A stretch of DNA of 64,000 nucleotides from CAZIAK01 sp964537035 (lineage in GTDB: Bacteria > Planctomycetota > B15-G4): NCBI GenBank assembly GCA_964537035.1, contig CAZIAK010000001.1, positions 248,001-312,000 on the forward strand, given 5' to 3'. Below, piece by piece: positions 25,618 through 34,236 of this stretch (position 1 is the stretch's first letter; each line of letters starts with the position of its first letter). The translations under genes were made by a program, and so were the position numbers. The notes beneath the pieces were generated by a model. That model did no database searches, was not told where the DNA came from, and saw only the letters and a list, made by a program, of their open reading frames with translations.

Positions 25618-25864
25618 CGATGATTGCGGTGGCAGACAAAGCTGGAGATGGCGGTTGGGGAGGGGAAAACGGCTCAAACTCCGCCTGCCACCGACATCGT
25701 TCGGTAGGCGGGTCAACCCAATCAGTCCGGCCGACCCTGAGACCTACTTTGACCCCATAACCAACAGATGTCAACGTGAGTCCACAAATCTAGCAACAGG
25801 TTTTCAACACGCGTCGAGGCCGCACAACACGCCCTCAAGTCTTTTCAATAAAGTGACTTACGGG
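25618..25864. other. 247-bp intergenic stretch without a gene
   Basis: This is the 3-prime untranslated region of the TPR gene as far as the terminator, and it is less GC-rich than its surroundings. TTGACA on the minus strand (25769-25774) resembles a -35 hexamer, but no -10 hexamer is properly spaced. I see no RNA gene or reading frame that I would support. Confidence 0.5.
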
Positions 25865-27070
25865 CTAGTTGCTTGGCACTCCATCTTCATCGGTCAGGCT
25901 CGGAGTGTTCGGATTTGCACCGATCTCGGCCTCTTGTGCCCCCATCAGCCGGGCCAGCTCCAAGAACCGGGGAGAGCCCCGCAGACTGGCCAGATCACCG
26001 TCCTCCAGCATCCAGGCCACATCGAGAAACCCGGCCCTGTAGGCCGCTTCGAGTTCGGTCAGGGCCAGCTCAATGTCGCCCTGAATGGCGGCGATGCAGC
26101 CCAGGTTGTAGTGGGGCCAACGGGTCTCAGAACCGGTCAGCTTGTCGCATACCGCCCGGTACCGCTCGGCAGCGCTGGCATAGTCATCGAGCTGCTGGTA
26201 GTGGTAAGCGATGTCGAACCAGATGCTCCGCTTGTGGGCCACCTGGAAGTCCTCGTCGGACTTGATGTTGGGGTTGAGGATGTCCGCCTCGTGCTTGGTG
26301 ATGTACTGCTCCATGACCTCGATCTTGGCCAGGACAGGCCCTGACTGGCCATCCTTGGCCAAGGCGAAGCGAACGTGGCGAGACAGATCAGCCCGGAGCA
26401 CGTCGCGCACGAACGCCTCCTCCACGGTGTTGCCGTAGTCCAAGAAGGCATTGAACTCCGTGCTGAACTCCTCGGCCACCGAGAGCAGCAGCGGCTCCAG
26501 TTCCGCCGCGAGCCGTTCGCCGTCCCCAGCTTCTTGCAAGGCCATGACCGCCATCAGCCGCAGGGTCTGCTCGACGGTCTCGTCCCTGGCCAGCCGGGCC
26601 AGCCCCTCAAAGTCATCAGCCAGTTCGGCGAACTGGCCGTCGTAGAACCCGGGGACCTGGCTGTCGCGCATGCGCTCGACCAGCGGCCAGAGCACCGTGG
26701 GCAGATCGTCGGCGGGAGTGGCGAGGCGGGGCTTCGTACCTCTCTTCAGGTACCAGGGAGAGGGCGGCGGGAGCGGCTCACCCGCTGGCCCAGGTGCCGG
26801 TTCAGCAAGGCCCGCCGACGGGACTGTCGCGGCTGGCAGTTCATCACCGGCGGGGCCGGTGATCTCCTGAGCCGTACTGCCGGGGCCGAGCAGCATGATC
26901 AGCGCCCCCATGCCCATGAACCGCGGAAACCACCCGCGCCCTGGACTTGAGCGGCTGCACCCGCCACCAGCCTCAGCGCCCCGGGATTCAGCTCCGCCCA
27001 CGCTGCTCGCCGACACCAACCGGACCGTCGTCGGGGTCCACGGCTCTGGGCCAGTCGTCGAGTCAGTCAT
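25865..27070 (-). CDS. TPR-like repeat protein, exported or membrane-anchored
   Basis: The 401-residue protein has an N-terminal region of about 50 polar residues, a hydrophobic segment (FMGMGALIMLLGPGSTAQ), a Pro-rich linker and a helical C-terminal half. The final part, IWFDIAYHYQQLDDYASAAE and WPHYNLGCIAAIQGDIELAL, is clearly TPR. The ATG at 27070 is 8 bp after the tyrS stop and was chosen for that spacing; a start just before the hydrophobic segment, giving a signal peptide, is also possible. It is the last gene before the terminator. Function unknown. Confidence 0.65.
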   Translation of the reverse strand: MTDSTTGPEPWTPTTVRLVSASSVGGAESRGAEAGGGCSRSSPGRGWFPRFMGMGALIMLLGPGSTAQEITGPAGDELPAATVPSAGLAEPAPGPAGEPLPPPSPWYLKRGTKPRLATPADDLPTVLWPLVERMRDSQVPGFYDGQFAELADDFEGLARLARDETVEQTLRLMAVMALQEAGDGERLAAELEPLLLSVAEEFSTEFNAFLDYGNTVEEAFVRDVLRADLSRHVRFALAKDGQSGPVLAKIEVMEQYITKHEADILNPNIKSDEDFQVAHKRSIWFDIAYHYQQLDDYASAAERYRAVCDKLTGSETRWPHYNLGCIAAIQGDIELALTELEAAYRAGFLDVAWMLEDGDLASLRGSPRFLELARLMGAQEAEIGANPNTPSLTDEDGVPSN

Positions 27071-27078
27071 GGATTCTC

Positions 27079-28272
27079 TCAGCGAGGGACGGTCATCCGG
27101 TGAAATCTGCGCTTGCCGACCTGCACCAGATAGCACCCACCGGGCGCCAGGCGCTGTTGTTCATCGGTGACCCGTTCGCCATCGACACGAACTCCGCCAC
27201 CCTTGATCGCCCGACGTGCTTCGCCTGACGAAGTTGCCAAGCCTACCTCCTTCATGGCCGCCACGATCCAGACGCCATCCTCGCCCAGCAGCTCGCCGGG
27301 CAGCTCTGACTCCGCGATCTCGTCGGGCAACCCCTTGTCCCTGAAGACCCGATCGAACTCGTCGCTGGCCTCCCTCGCGGCCTCGGCGTCATGGAGCCAG
27401 CCCACCAGCGTGCGGCCCAAGGTGGCCTTGGCCTCCCGGGGGTTGCCTGCGAGCAGCTCGTCAATCTGTGTGCCGGGCAGGTCTGTCAGCAGCTCGAAGA
27501 AGTCCCGCATGAGTTCGTCGGGAACACTCATGGTCTTGCCGAACATCTCGGTCGGGCTCTCGGTCAGGCCGATGGCGTTGCCCAGGCTCTTGGACATCTT
27601 CTGCACACCGTCCAAGCCCGGGATCAGCGGCAAGGTGATGCACACCTGGGGCGCCATGCCCGCATCGCGCATGAAGTCCCGACCCATGAGCAGGTTGAAG
27701 GTCTGGTCTGTGCCCCCGATCTCGATGTCAGCGCGCACTTCAACGGAGTCTTGAGCCTGCATGATCGGGTAGAGAAACTCGTGCAGGCCGATGGCAACGC
27801 CGGCCTTGTAGCGCGTCTCGAAGGTGTCCCGCTCCAGCATCTGCGCCACCGTGACCGAGCCGCCCAGGCGCACGGCGTCCATGAAGCTCATGGCGTCAAA
27901 CCACTCGTTGTTGCGCACCACTTCGACCTTGTCCATATCGAGGACAAGCCCGGCCTGGGCCAGGTACGTCTCGGCGTTTCTGTCGACTTCTTCGCGGGTG
28001 AGCTGAGGGCGGGTCGCGTTCTTGCCCGTGGGATCCCCCACCATGGCGGTGGCATAGCCGATGATCAGCACGGGCAGGTGGCCCATGTCCTGAAGCCTGC
28101 GCAGGTAACGCAGCTGGACGGCGTGCCCGAGGTGCAGGTCAGACGAGCTGGGGTCCACCCCCAACTTGACCCGTAGAGGATCGCCGCGCTTCAGCTTGGC
28201 CGCCAGGTCCGCCTCGGTGTGGCAGGTCACCGTGCGGGTCAACAGGGCCTCGAGCTGTGCTGGCCGGCTCAT
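27079..28272 (-). CDS. tyrS: Tyrosyl-tRNA synthetase
   Basis: The 397-residue protein has the class I signatures HLGH (residues 47-50, for HIGH) and KMSKS (about residue 231), the tyrosine-binding region IGGTDQTFNLLMGRDF and a C-terminal S4 RNA-binding domain (SSGEARRAIKGGGVRVDGER). It charges tRNA-Tyr. Length and composition fit the second TyrS subgroup (TyrZ-like). It follows a lipoprotein gene by 22 bp within the rpsA operon. Confidence 0.95.
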   Translation of the reverse strand: MSRPAQLEALLTRTVTCHTEADLAAKLKRGDPLRVKLGVDPSSSDLHLGHAVQLRYLRRLQDMGHLPVLIIGYATAMVGDPTGKNATRPQLTREEVDRNAETYLAQAGLVLDMDKVEVVRNNEWFDAMSFMDAVRLGGSVTVAQMLERDTFETRYKAGVAIGLHEFLYPIMQAQDSVEVRADIEIGGTDQTFNLLMGRDFMRDAGMAPQVCITLPLIPGLDGVQKMSKSLGNAIGLTESPTEMFGKTMSVPDELMRDFFELLTDLPGTQIDELLAGNPREAKATLGRTLVGWLHDAEAAREASDEFDRVFRDKGLPDEIAESELPGELLGEDGVWIVAAMKEVGLATSSGEARRAIKGGGVRVDGERVTDEQQRLAPGGCYLVQVGKRRFHRMTVPR

Positions 28273-28294
28273 GCTTCTCTCACCGTGGGAATCG

Positions 28295-29137
28295 TCAAGA
28301 ATCGTCGTCTTGTGCTGTGGACTGGCGCGACCACCAGAGCTGCCAGCGAGCCAGGTCTCGGCCTTGGGTCTGTCCGGTCATGAACTGCAACGCCCCGAAC
28401 AAGGCGTCACGGTGGGCACCCCGAGCAGCCTCCAGGCGAGCCACCGCCTCACCCACCAGCGCGGGGATGTCCCGTGTGGCCTGCCCGGCCCCCACAGCCA
28501 TCAGAAACACAGCATCAGCGCCCATCGACGGGTCTGCCAGGACAGCCTCCAGCCCTCCGGCCACAGCTGGCCCTGAGAGCACACGAAAGCTGTCGGCGAT
28601 CAGAGCATCGACCTCCATGGTTCGACCCGCCGTCCGGGCCCCCGTGGTCTGGACATCGACGGGGTGGATCTTCGCCGTCAGGCTCACGCGCCGGGCCAGG
28701 ACCCGCTGCTCAGGAGCGGGGAGTTCGAAGGTCCACTCGCGCAGGAAGGGCTCGCTCCGTGTGGCCACTCCGTCGGGCCCGAACGGAACGGTCGTGCGAC
28801 GAGATCCGCCAAAGGACGTAGGCTGGGTGCCCACGAAGTCCTTCCAGCGCAGATGGACCTCGAGCAGGCCATCACCGAGGTCTTCGCCGTCCGGGCGCAG
28901 CCCCAAGATCTCCAGCGTCAGCGGATCTCTCGGAGCGATCGAGACCTCGACCGTCAGCTGGCTGGCCAACCCGGGCGCCTCATCGACGAATCGAGCTCGC
29001 CGAAGGGTCTCGATCTCCCGCACCACTCGCTCGGGGGCGAGATCGGTGGCGGGGCTCGTTCCTCCTGGCGGGCTGGCACAACTGGCCAGCACCGCCAGGA
29101 GCAACGCCTTGACGACGTCAGGCCTCCTTCGACCCAT
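28295..29137 (-). CDS. Hypothetical lipoprotein, 280 aa
   Basis: The N-terminus MGRRRPDVVKALLLAVLASC is a lipoprotein signal with lipobox LASC. The body contains a beta-rich section with TVEVSIAPRDPLTLEILGLR and LLEVHLRWKDFVG, then a helical C-terminus. I recognise no family. The ATG at 29137 lies inside the end of rpsA (20-bp overlap) and opens the signal peptide, and GAGG precedes it. Its position between rpsA and tyrS is unusual for a lipoprotein. Confidence 0.65.
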   Translation of the reverse strand: MGRRRPDVVKALLLAVLASCASPPGGTSPATDLAPERVVREIETLRRARFVDEAPGLASQLTVEVSIAPRDPLTLEILGLRPDGEDLGDGLLEVHLRWKDFVGTQPTSFGGSRRTTVPFGPDGVATRSEPFLREWTFELPAPEQRVLARRVSLTAKIHPVDVQTTGARTAGRTMEVDALIADSFRVLSGPAVAGGLEAVLADPSMGADAVFLMAVGAGQATRDIPALVGEAVARLEAARGAHRDALFGALQFMTGQTQGRDLARWQLWWSRQSTAQDDDS

Positions 29138-31055
29138 CCTCGTCCGTACCCTCGTCGGCGGAGGCGCTGGCGTCAGCCTCACCCGCCTCGGCATCGCTGG
29201 CCTCGCCGTCGGTAGCCTCGGTGACCTCAGCGGTCTCTGCCGCGGTCTCGTCGGCAGTGTCGGCAGCAGGGGCGTCAGCGTCGGCCACCGTCTCGTCGGC
29301 GCTGGCACCGTCGTCACCTTCATCACCGTCGCCCTCGGCGGCGGCTTCAGGGTTGGCCGCGGCGGCCTCAGCCAGTTCTTCGGCTTCGGTCAGATGGCTG
29401 TGCTGCGGCACACCGATCATGGACAGACCGATCTTGCGCTCTTCGCTGTCCACCTTGAGCACGCGCACATCGACCAGCTGGTTCGGGTTGACCACCTCTT
29501 CAGGGGACTCAACCTTCTTGTCGGTCAGCTCGGAGATGTGCAGCAGACCCTCGAGACCATCCTCGAGCGAGACGAAGACACCGAAGTTGGTGATCTTGGT
29601 CACGCGGCCGGCAACGATGTCGCCTGGGCCATAGCGGCGCGGGATGTCGTCCTGCCACGGATCCTGCTCGAGCTGCTTCATGCCCAAAGCCACCCGACGC
29701 TTCTCGGTGTCGACGCTGAGCACAACCGCCCGCACCAGGTCGCCCTTGTTGAGCGTCTCGCTGGGGTGGCTGACCTTCTTGGTCCAGGACATGTCGGAGA
29801 CGTGCAGCAGACCGTCGATGCCTTCTTCGATCTCGATGAAGGCGCCGTAGTTGGTCAGGTTGCGCACCACACCCTCGATGATCGTGCCGATCGGGTAGCG
29901 CTCCTCGACCTCGGTCCAGGGGTTGATCTCGGTCTGCTTCATGCCGAGCGAGATCTCCTGCTTGTCCTTGTCGATATCGAGCACCACCACGTCGACACCC
30001 TCGCCGATCGTGACCAGCTCGGAAGGATGGTTGACCCGACGGGTCCAGGACATCTCGGAGATGTGCACCAGGCCCTCGATGCCGTCTTCGAGCTTCACGA
30101 AGGCACCGTAAGGCATGATGTTGACCACCTCGCCCGTCACGCGGCTGCCCATGGGGTACTTCTTCTCGATCTCTTCCCAAGGGGAAGCCTCGAGCTGCTT
30201 GAGGCCCAGGGCGATGCGGTTGCGCTCGCGATCGAAGCGCAGCACCTTGACCTGTAGCTCCTGGTCGATCTTGACGACCTCGCTCGGGTGGTTGACCCGG
30301 CCCCAGGACATGTCGGTGATGTGCAGCAGTCCGTCGACGCCGCCAATATCGAGGAAGGCCCCGAAGTCGGCGATGTTCTTGACCACGCCCTTGCAGACCT
30401 GACCCTCTTCGAGGGTCTGCAGCAGCTCGTCGCGCAAGCTGTTGCGACGCTCTTCGAGCAGCTTGCGACGGCTGACCACGATGTTCATGCGCTCGCGGTC
30501 GATCTTGATGATCTTGGTGTCGAGCTCGCGACCGATGTACGTGTTCACATCGGGGACGCGACGAATGTCGATCTGGCTGGCCGGCAGGAAGACCGCCACG
30601 CCGCCCACGTCGAGCAACAGGCCGCCCTTGATCTTGCGCGTCGCCGTGCCGCTGAGCAGGTCGCCTTCGCCGTGCTCTTGGACGATGCGTTCCCAGCCGC
30701 GCAGACGCTCGGCCCGACGCTTGCTGAGCAGCAGCAGGCCCGAGGCCTCGTCCATGCCCTCCATGAGCACTTCGAGTTCGGTGCCCGCATCAGGGGCGAT
30801 GAGATCGTCGAACTCGTAGAGCGGGACGACGCCCTCGCTCTTGTAGCCGATGTCGACCATCACGTCTTCGTTGACGAGTCGCAGCACCTTGCCCTTGATC
30901 AGGGCGTTGGGCGCGAAGTCGTGGACCGAGTCTTCGTAGAGCTGGTCGACGTCCGTGGTGGCCAGGCCACCCATGGCATCCGCGACGGCAGCGTCGAGCT
31001 CATCATCAGAGAGAGCGAAGCGCCTGAGCAGATCCTTGTTGGTTGCAGGGGTCAT
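29118..31055 (-). CDS. rpsA: 30S ribosomal protein S1, with acidic C-terminal tail
   Basis: The 645-residue protein has six S1 (OB-fold) domains. The first two are divergent (KGKVLRLVNEDVMVDIGYKS; GTATRKIKGGLLLDVGG). The last four are canonical with FGAFLDIG, YGAFVKLEDG, YGAFIEIEEG and FGVFVSLEDG followed by GLLHIS-type motifs. S1 binds mRNA on the 30S subunit during initiation. After domain six, about 95 residues are almost wholly Ala, Glu and Asp. The position directly after cmk matches the conserved cmk-rpsA order of many bacteria. Confidence 0.95.
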   Translation of the reverse strand: MTPATNKDLLRRFALSDDELDAAVADAMGGLATTDVDQLYEDSVHDFAPNALIKGKVLRLVNEDVMVDIGYKSEGVVPLYEFDDLIAPDAGTELEVLMEGMDEASGLLLLSKRRAERLRGWERIVQEHGEGDLLSGTATRKIKGGLLLDVGGVAVFLPASQIDIRRVPDVNTYIGRELDTKIIKIDRERMNIVVSRRKLLEERRNSLRDELLQTLEEGQVCKGVVKNIADFGAFLDIGGVDGLLHITDMSWGRVNHPSEVVKIDQELQVKVLRFDRERNRIALGLKQLEASPWEEIEKKYPMGSRVTGEVVNIMPYGAFVKLEDGIEGLVHISEMSWTRRVNHPSELVTIGEGVDVVVLDIDKDKQEISLGMKQTEINPWTEVEERYPIGTIIEGVVRNLTNYGAFIEIEEGIDGLLHVSDMSWTKKVSHPSETLNKGDLVRAVVLSVDTEKRRVALGMKQLEQDPWQDDIPRRYGPGDIVAGRVTKITNFGVFVSLEDGLEGLLHISELTDKKVESPEEVVNPNQLVDVRVLKVDSEERKIGLSMIGVPQHSHLTEAEELAEAAAANPEAAAEGDGDEGDDGASADETVADADAPAADTADETAAETAEVTEATDGEASDAEAGEADASASADEGTDEDGSKEA

Positions 31056-31082
31056 TCGGTGAGGGGTCGACGGGCTTTCGCA

Positions 31083-31115
31083 CGCCGCTCCGGCGACCCG
31101 ACCAGGGCTGGTCGG
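31083..31115 (-). promoter_or_regulatory. Tandem hairpins in the rpsA leader
   Basis: Two perfect hairpins stand side by side about 30-60 nt upstream of the rpsA start: CGCCG-CTC-CGGCG (31083-31095) and CCGACCA-GGGC-TGGTCGG (31098-31115). S1 is known to repress its own translation in E. coli through a structured leader. That these hairpins serve the same purpose here is inference. Confidence 0.45.
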
Positions 31116-31185
31116 CGACGCGAGTTGTGCCGGGTGCTGGCGGACAGGCCCATTCCTGCCTCGTTCATTCCGGCGCTTGCAAAGC

Positions 31186-31214
31186 CCAGCAGTTTAGGGA
31201 CTAGCCCCTGCTGG
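31186..31214 (-). other. Hairpin after the lpxH-cmk fusion gene
   Basis: CCAGCAG (31186-31192) and CTGCTGG (31208-31214) form a 7-bp stem with an inner GGG/CCC pairing, 13 nt past the fusion gene's stop. No U-run follows. It could be a weak attenuator or a processing site between cmk and rpsA. Confidence 0.35.
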
Positions 31215-31227
31215 TGCGAATCATTCC

Positions 31228-32709
31228 TCAGGCGCCCTGGGCGCCAGCCGTCTGCCCACCCTGGGTGCGCTCGGCCAGCAGGCTGGCCACACGGTCCACC
31301 ACCTGCCCCAGATCGAGTTCAGACGTATCGACGACCACGGCGCCAGCGGCCTGGGTCAGGGGAGCGGAGGCCCGGCCCGAATCTCGCGTATCCCGGGCAT
31401 CGAGGGCCTCCATGACGGCCTCCAAGGTGCTGCCTTCACCGGGATTCTGGGCCATTCTCCTGGCCGCTCGCACCTCCACCCGAGCGTCGAGATAGACAGC
31501 CAAGGCCGCATCAGGAAACACCACGGTGGCCATGTCACGCCCCTCTGCCACCAGCCCTCCGTGCCCCGCGGCCATCTCGCGCTGGACGGAAAGCAGGGCG
31601 GCTCGCACCCCGGGGACCGCCGACACGGGGGAGACCGCCGCTGACACCTCCGCGCTGCGCAGCTGGGCGTCTGGCACCAAGGCGCCCTGCAGGGTCACCC
31701 GCCCCTCCCCGTCGAAGCGCAGATCGATGCCCTGGGCCAGTGCCGTCAGGCCCTCCTCGTCGCCGACCTCAAGGCCCCGCTCGAGGGCGGCCAGGGTGAA
31801 CGCCCGGTAGAGCGAACCGCTGTCGAGGCGTACCCAGCCCAGGCGGCGGGCCAAGGCCCGGCTCACCGAACTCTTGCCGCAACCGGCCGGGCCATCCATG
31901 GCGATCACGAGCGGAGTGGGCGCGGCCCAGCGAGGATCTGCGGCGGTCAGCATCAACTGTCCCTGGTCAAAGAAGGCGTGGGATCCGGTGGTCTCGAAGT
32001 CGGCCATGACGATCAGCTGGCCAGGCCCCTGAGCCGTGGCCAACTCGGCCTCCCGTGCGTGGTGGACGTGCCCACACAGCACCGCATCGGCGCCGTCAGA
32101 CAGGTCGCGTTTCACCGCCCGGTCGACGATCGACATGACCGCCATGGGCTTGGCCACCGTGGCTCGGGACGAAGACGATAGCAGCCGGCCAGCGATCCAG
32201 AAAAGGGCCGACGGAGGGGCGACCGACCAGAGCCAGCGCATGGGCCTGCTACGCAGCACCCGGTGCAAGCGCTGATAGCCCAGGTCGAGGGTGCAGTACT
32301 TGTCGCCGTGGGTCAGCAGCACACGCCGGCCGCCCAGGCTCACGGTCAGCTGCTCGACGACGACGTCTACGCCGCAAGCCTCGCTCAGCTCTGGCCCCAT
32401 CATGAAGTCATGGTTGCCATGGACCAGTACCACCCACACGCCACTGCCGGTCAGATCTCGCAGGGCTCGCAAGAACGGCGCCAAGCCCTCCTCCTGCAAC
32501 GACGGGCGGCCGAGCCAGGCCCGAAACACATCGCCGAGCAGAAACACGGCGTCGACTTCGCGACGGCCCATCTCCTGCAAGAAGTCCACCGCTCTCGCCA
32601 CCCCGTCAGGCGCCCCACCGTGGAGGTGCATGTCAGAGGCGAACCCGGCCCGCTCCACCCGACAAGCTCGTCGCAGGTGCAAAGACGCTGTCGCGGGGTC
32701 AGAGGTCAT
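31228..32709 (-). CDS. Fusion of LpxH-like UDP-2,3-diacylglucosamine hydrolase and cytidylate kinase
   Basis: Residues 22-255 match the LpxH-type metallophosphoesterase: SDMHLHG (25-31), LLGDVFRAWLG (57-67), HGNHDFM (97-103), THGDKYCTLDLGYQRLH (133-149) and GHVHHARE (213-220). Residues 266-493 match cytidylate kinase: P-loop DGPAGCGKSS (272-281), RLDSGSLYRAFT and GLVAEGRDMATVVFPDA. One polypeptide should therefore hydrolyse UDP-2,3-diacylglucosamine (lipid A step four) and phosphorylate CMP/dCMP. No frameshift or internal stop separates the domains. It lies upstream of rpsA, the usual place of cmk. The LpxH part could instead be a related membrane metallophosphoesterase. Confidence 0.85.
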   Translation of the reverse strand: MTSDPATASLHLRRACRVERAGFASDMHLHGGAPDGVARAVDFLQEMGRREVDAVFLLGDVFRAWLGRPSLQEEGLAPFLRALRDLTGSGVWVVLVHGNHDFMMGPELSEACGVDVVVEQLTVSLGGRRVLLTHGDKYCTLDLGYQRLHRVLRSRPMRWLWSVAPPSALFWIAGRLLSSSSRATVAKPMAVMSIVDRAVKRDLSDGADAVLCGHVHHAREAELATAQGPGQLIVMADFETTGSHAFFDQGQLMLTAADPRWAAPTPLVIAMDGPAGCGKSSVSRALARRLGWVRLDSGSLYRAFTLAALERGLEVGDEEGLTALAQGIDLRFDGEGRVTLQGALVPDAQLRSAEVSAAVSPVSAVPGVRAALLSVQREMAAGHGGLVAEGRDMATVVFPDAALAVYLDARVEVRAARRMAQNPGEGSTLEAVMEALDARDTRDSGRASAPLTQAAGAVVVDTSELDLGQVVDRVASLLAERTQGGQTAGAQGA

Positions 32710-32803
32710 GGCTCAGTCATCCACAGGGCACGGGGAGCCGACGGGGCCGGCAGAGGCGGACAGCGGTGCAGCCCGCTTGGCGATCCAGTAGACTGCCAGG
32801 ACC

Positions 32804-33406
32804 ATGCCATCACAAGCCAACACACACAGCAGCCACAAGCAGCTGATCGAAGAGACCTTCGGCCAGCATCGAGATGTCCTCGCTGCGTCCGCGGAGCAGA
32901 TGCCCGGATCCATCGTCCAAGCGGCCTCTCTGCTCGTGAACTGCTACCTGGCGGGGGGCAAGGCCATCCTCTTCGGCAACGGCGGGTCCATGTCTGACGC
33001 CCTCCATCTCGAGGGCGAGCTGGTGAATCGTTTCTCCGTGGACCGCAAGGGTGTGGCCGCCGTGGCCCTGGCCAGCCCGGCCAGCTTCACCGCCACCGCC
33101 AATGACTACTCCTACGACGACGTCTTCGCCCGCATGCTCGAGGCCCATCAGCGGCCAGGTGACGTGGCCATAGGCCTGACCACCAGCGGCAACTCCGAGA
33201 ACGTGGTCCGGGCCTTGACCCTGGCCCGGACCTCTGGCATCGCCACCATCGCCATGACGGGTGCAGGCGGCGGGCGCTGCGCGGCCCTCTCTGATGCGCT
33301 CCTGGCCGTGCCGTCCGACTGCACTCCCCGCATCCAGGAGATGCACATCACCATCGGGCACATGCTCTGCGATGCCATCGAGAAGGCCCTGCTGTCTGCA
33401 CAATGA
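32804..33406 (+). CDS. gmhA: Sedoheptulose 7-phosphate isomerase
   Basis: The 200-residue SIS-domain protein has GNGGSMSDALHLEGEL, GLTTSGNSENVVRAL and TPRIQEMHITIGHMLCDAIE; the last carries the conserved Gln, Glu and His of GmhA near the active site. It converts sedoheptulose 7-phosphate to D-glycero-D-manno-heptose 7-phosphate, the first step to the heptose of LPS core or S-layer glycans. It overlaps gmhB by 4 bp (ATGA). A kinase/adenylyltransferase (hldE) is not in the window. Confidence 0.92.
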   Translation: MPSQANTHSSHKQLIEETFGQHRDVLAASAEQMPGSIVQAASLLVNCYLAGGKAILFGNGGSMSDALHLEGELVNRFSVDRKGVAAVALASPASFTATANDYSYDDVFARMLEAHQRPGDVAIGLTTSGNSENVVRALTLARTSGIATIAMTGAGGGRCAALSDALLAVPSDCTPRIQEMHITIGHMLCDAIEKALLSAQ

Positions 33407-33966
33407 CCGCTCGCCCCGCCGCCTTCATCGACCGCGACGGCACCTTGATCGAAGAGCGCAACTACCCGATCACAGAAGCGGACATCGTGCCCGTGCCCAG
33501 GGCAGGCAACGCCCTGCGACGACTCTCCGCCGCTGGCTACCTGTGCATCATCCTGACCAACCAGTCGGCGGTGGCCCGGGGCATGATCGACGAAGAACGC
33601 CTGGCCGAGCTGCACGTCCACCTGGCCGGTGCCCTGGCAGCTCAGGGAGGCGAGTTCGACGACCTCTTCTACTGCCCCCACCACCCGGACGGCGTGCACG
33701 TGGCCTACAGCTTCGCCTGCGCCTGCCGCAAGCCTGGACGGGGCCTGCTCGACCAGGCCCTGGCAGCTCACGACATCGACCTCTCCCGCTCCGTGTTCAT
33801 CGGTGACAGCCCCCGGGATCTCTTCGTGGACGCCGGACCGTGCCGCGGCCGCATCCTCGTCCGCAGCGGCCACACCCTCGACGACACCTCCGCAGCGGAC
33901 CAGGTCACCCCCACCATCGTCGAGGCCGTCGACTGGCTCGTCGATGGTCAAGCCGCCCTGCAATAG
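33403..33966 (+). CDS. gmhB: D,D-heptose 1,7-bisphosphate phosphatase
   Basis: This 187-residue HAD-superfamily protein has the nucleophile motif FIDRDGTL (D10, D12), TNQSAVARG, the zinc-binding CPHHPDGVH...CACRKPG and FIGDSPRDL. These are the GmhB hallmarks. It removes the 7-phosphate of heptose 1,7-bisphosphate. Length and motif order are standard. It is coupled to gmhA by a 4-bp overlap. Its 3-prime region leads into a structured repeat element. Confidence 0.92.
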   Translation: MTARPAAFIDRDGTLIEERNYPITEADIVPVPRAGNALRRLSAAGYLCIILTNQSAVARGMIDEERLAELHVHLAGALAAQGGEFDDLFYCPHHPDGVHVAYSFACACRKPGRGLLDQALAAHDIDLSRSVFIGDSPRDLFVDAGPCRGRILVRSGHTLDDTSAADQVTPTIVEAVDWLVDGQAALQ

Positions 33967-34061
33967 TCAGAGCCCCCCAGCCCAGCGAACGCGCCCAGAA
34001 GCCAGAGCTGAGTTGAGACGCCAAGGCAAACCACAAAGCCCCAGCCCGGCGAAAACGAACA

Positions 34062-34232
34062 CCCAAAAGGCCAAAGTCGCCAGCCCTTCACCGACGAGGG
34101 CGTCCCTGTTTCTCACCAAGGGGGGTCTGCAGCGAGTGTGGAGGCAAAGCCGACCCTGTCCGAGCGAAACGGCCCCCCTGGTGAGAGGCAGGGACACCCG
34201 GCGCACGCCAAGGCTGCAGACCAAGGGCACTG
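34062..34232 (+). repeat. Structured intergenic element, copy 4 (partly decayed)
   Basis: Arms 34098-34125 and 34173-34199 pair with several mismatches and one bulged A. The interior (AGCGAGTGTGGAGGC, AAA, GCCGACCCTGTC) is as well conserved as in copies 2 and 3. The left flank AAGGCCAAAGTCGCC is recognisable, the right flank weakly so. Its right end is 4 bp from the stop codon of the convergent FemAB gene. The 95 bp before it (33967-34061) hold no gene. Confidence 0.85.
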
Positions 34233-34236
34233 CCCC

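Noticed and set aside
25769..25774. TTGACA on the minus strand as a promoter for the GGDEF gene
   Set aside because: No acceptable -10 hexamer at 15-19 bp, and an intrinsic terminator lies between it and the gene.
28257..30257. Plus-strand frame of 666 codons opposite rpsA and the lipoprotein gene
   Set aside because: Composition is that of an antisense frame, and six S1 domains lie on the other strand.
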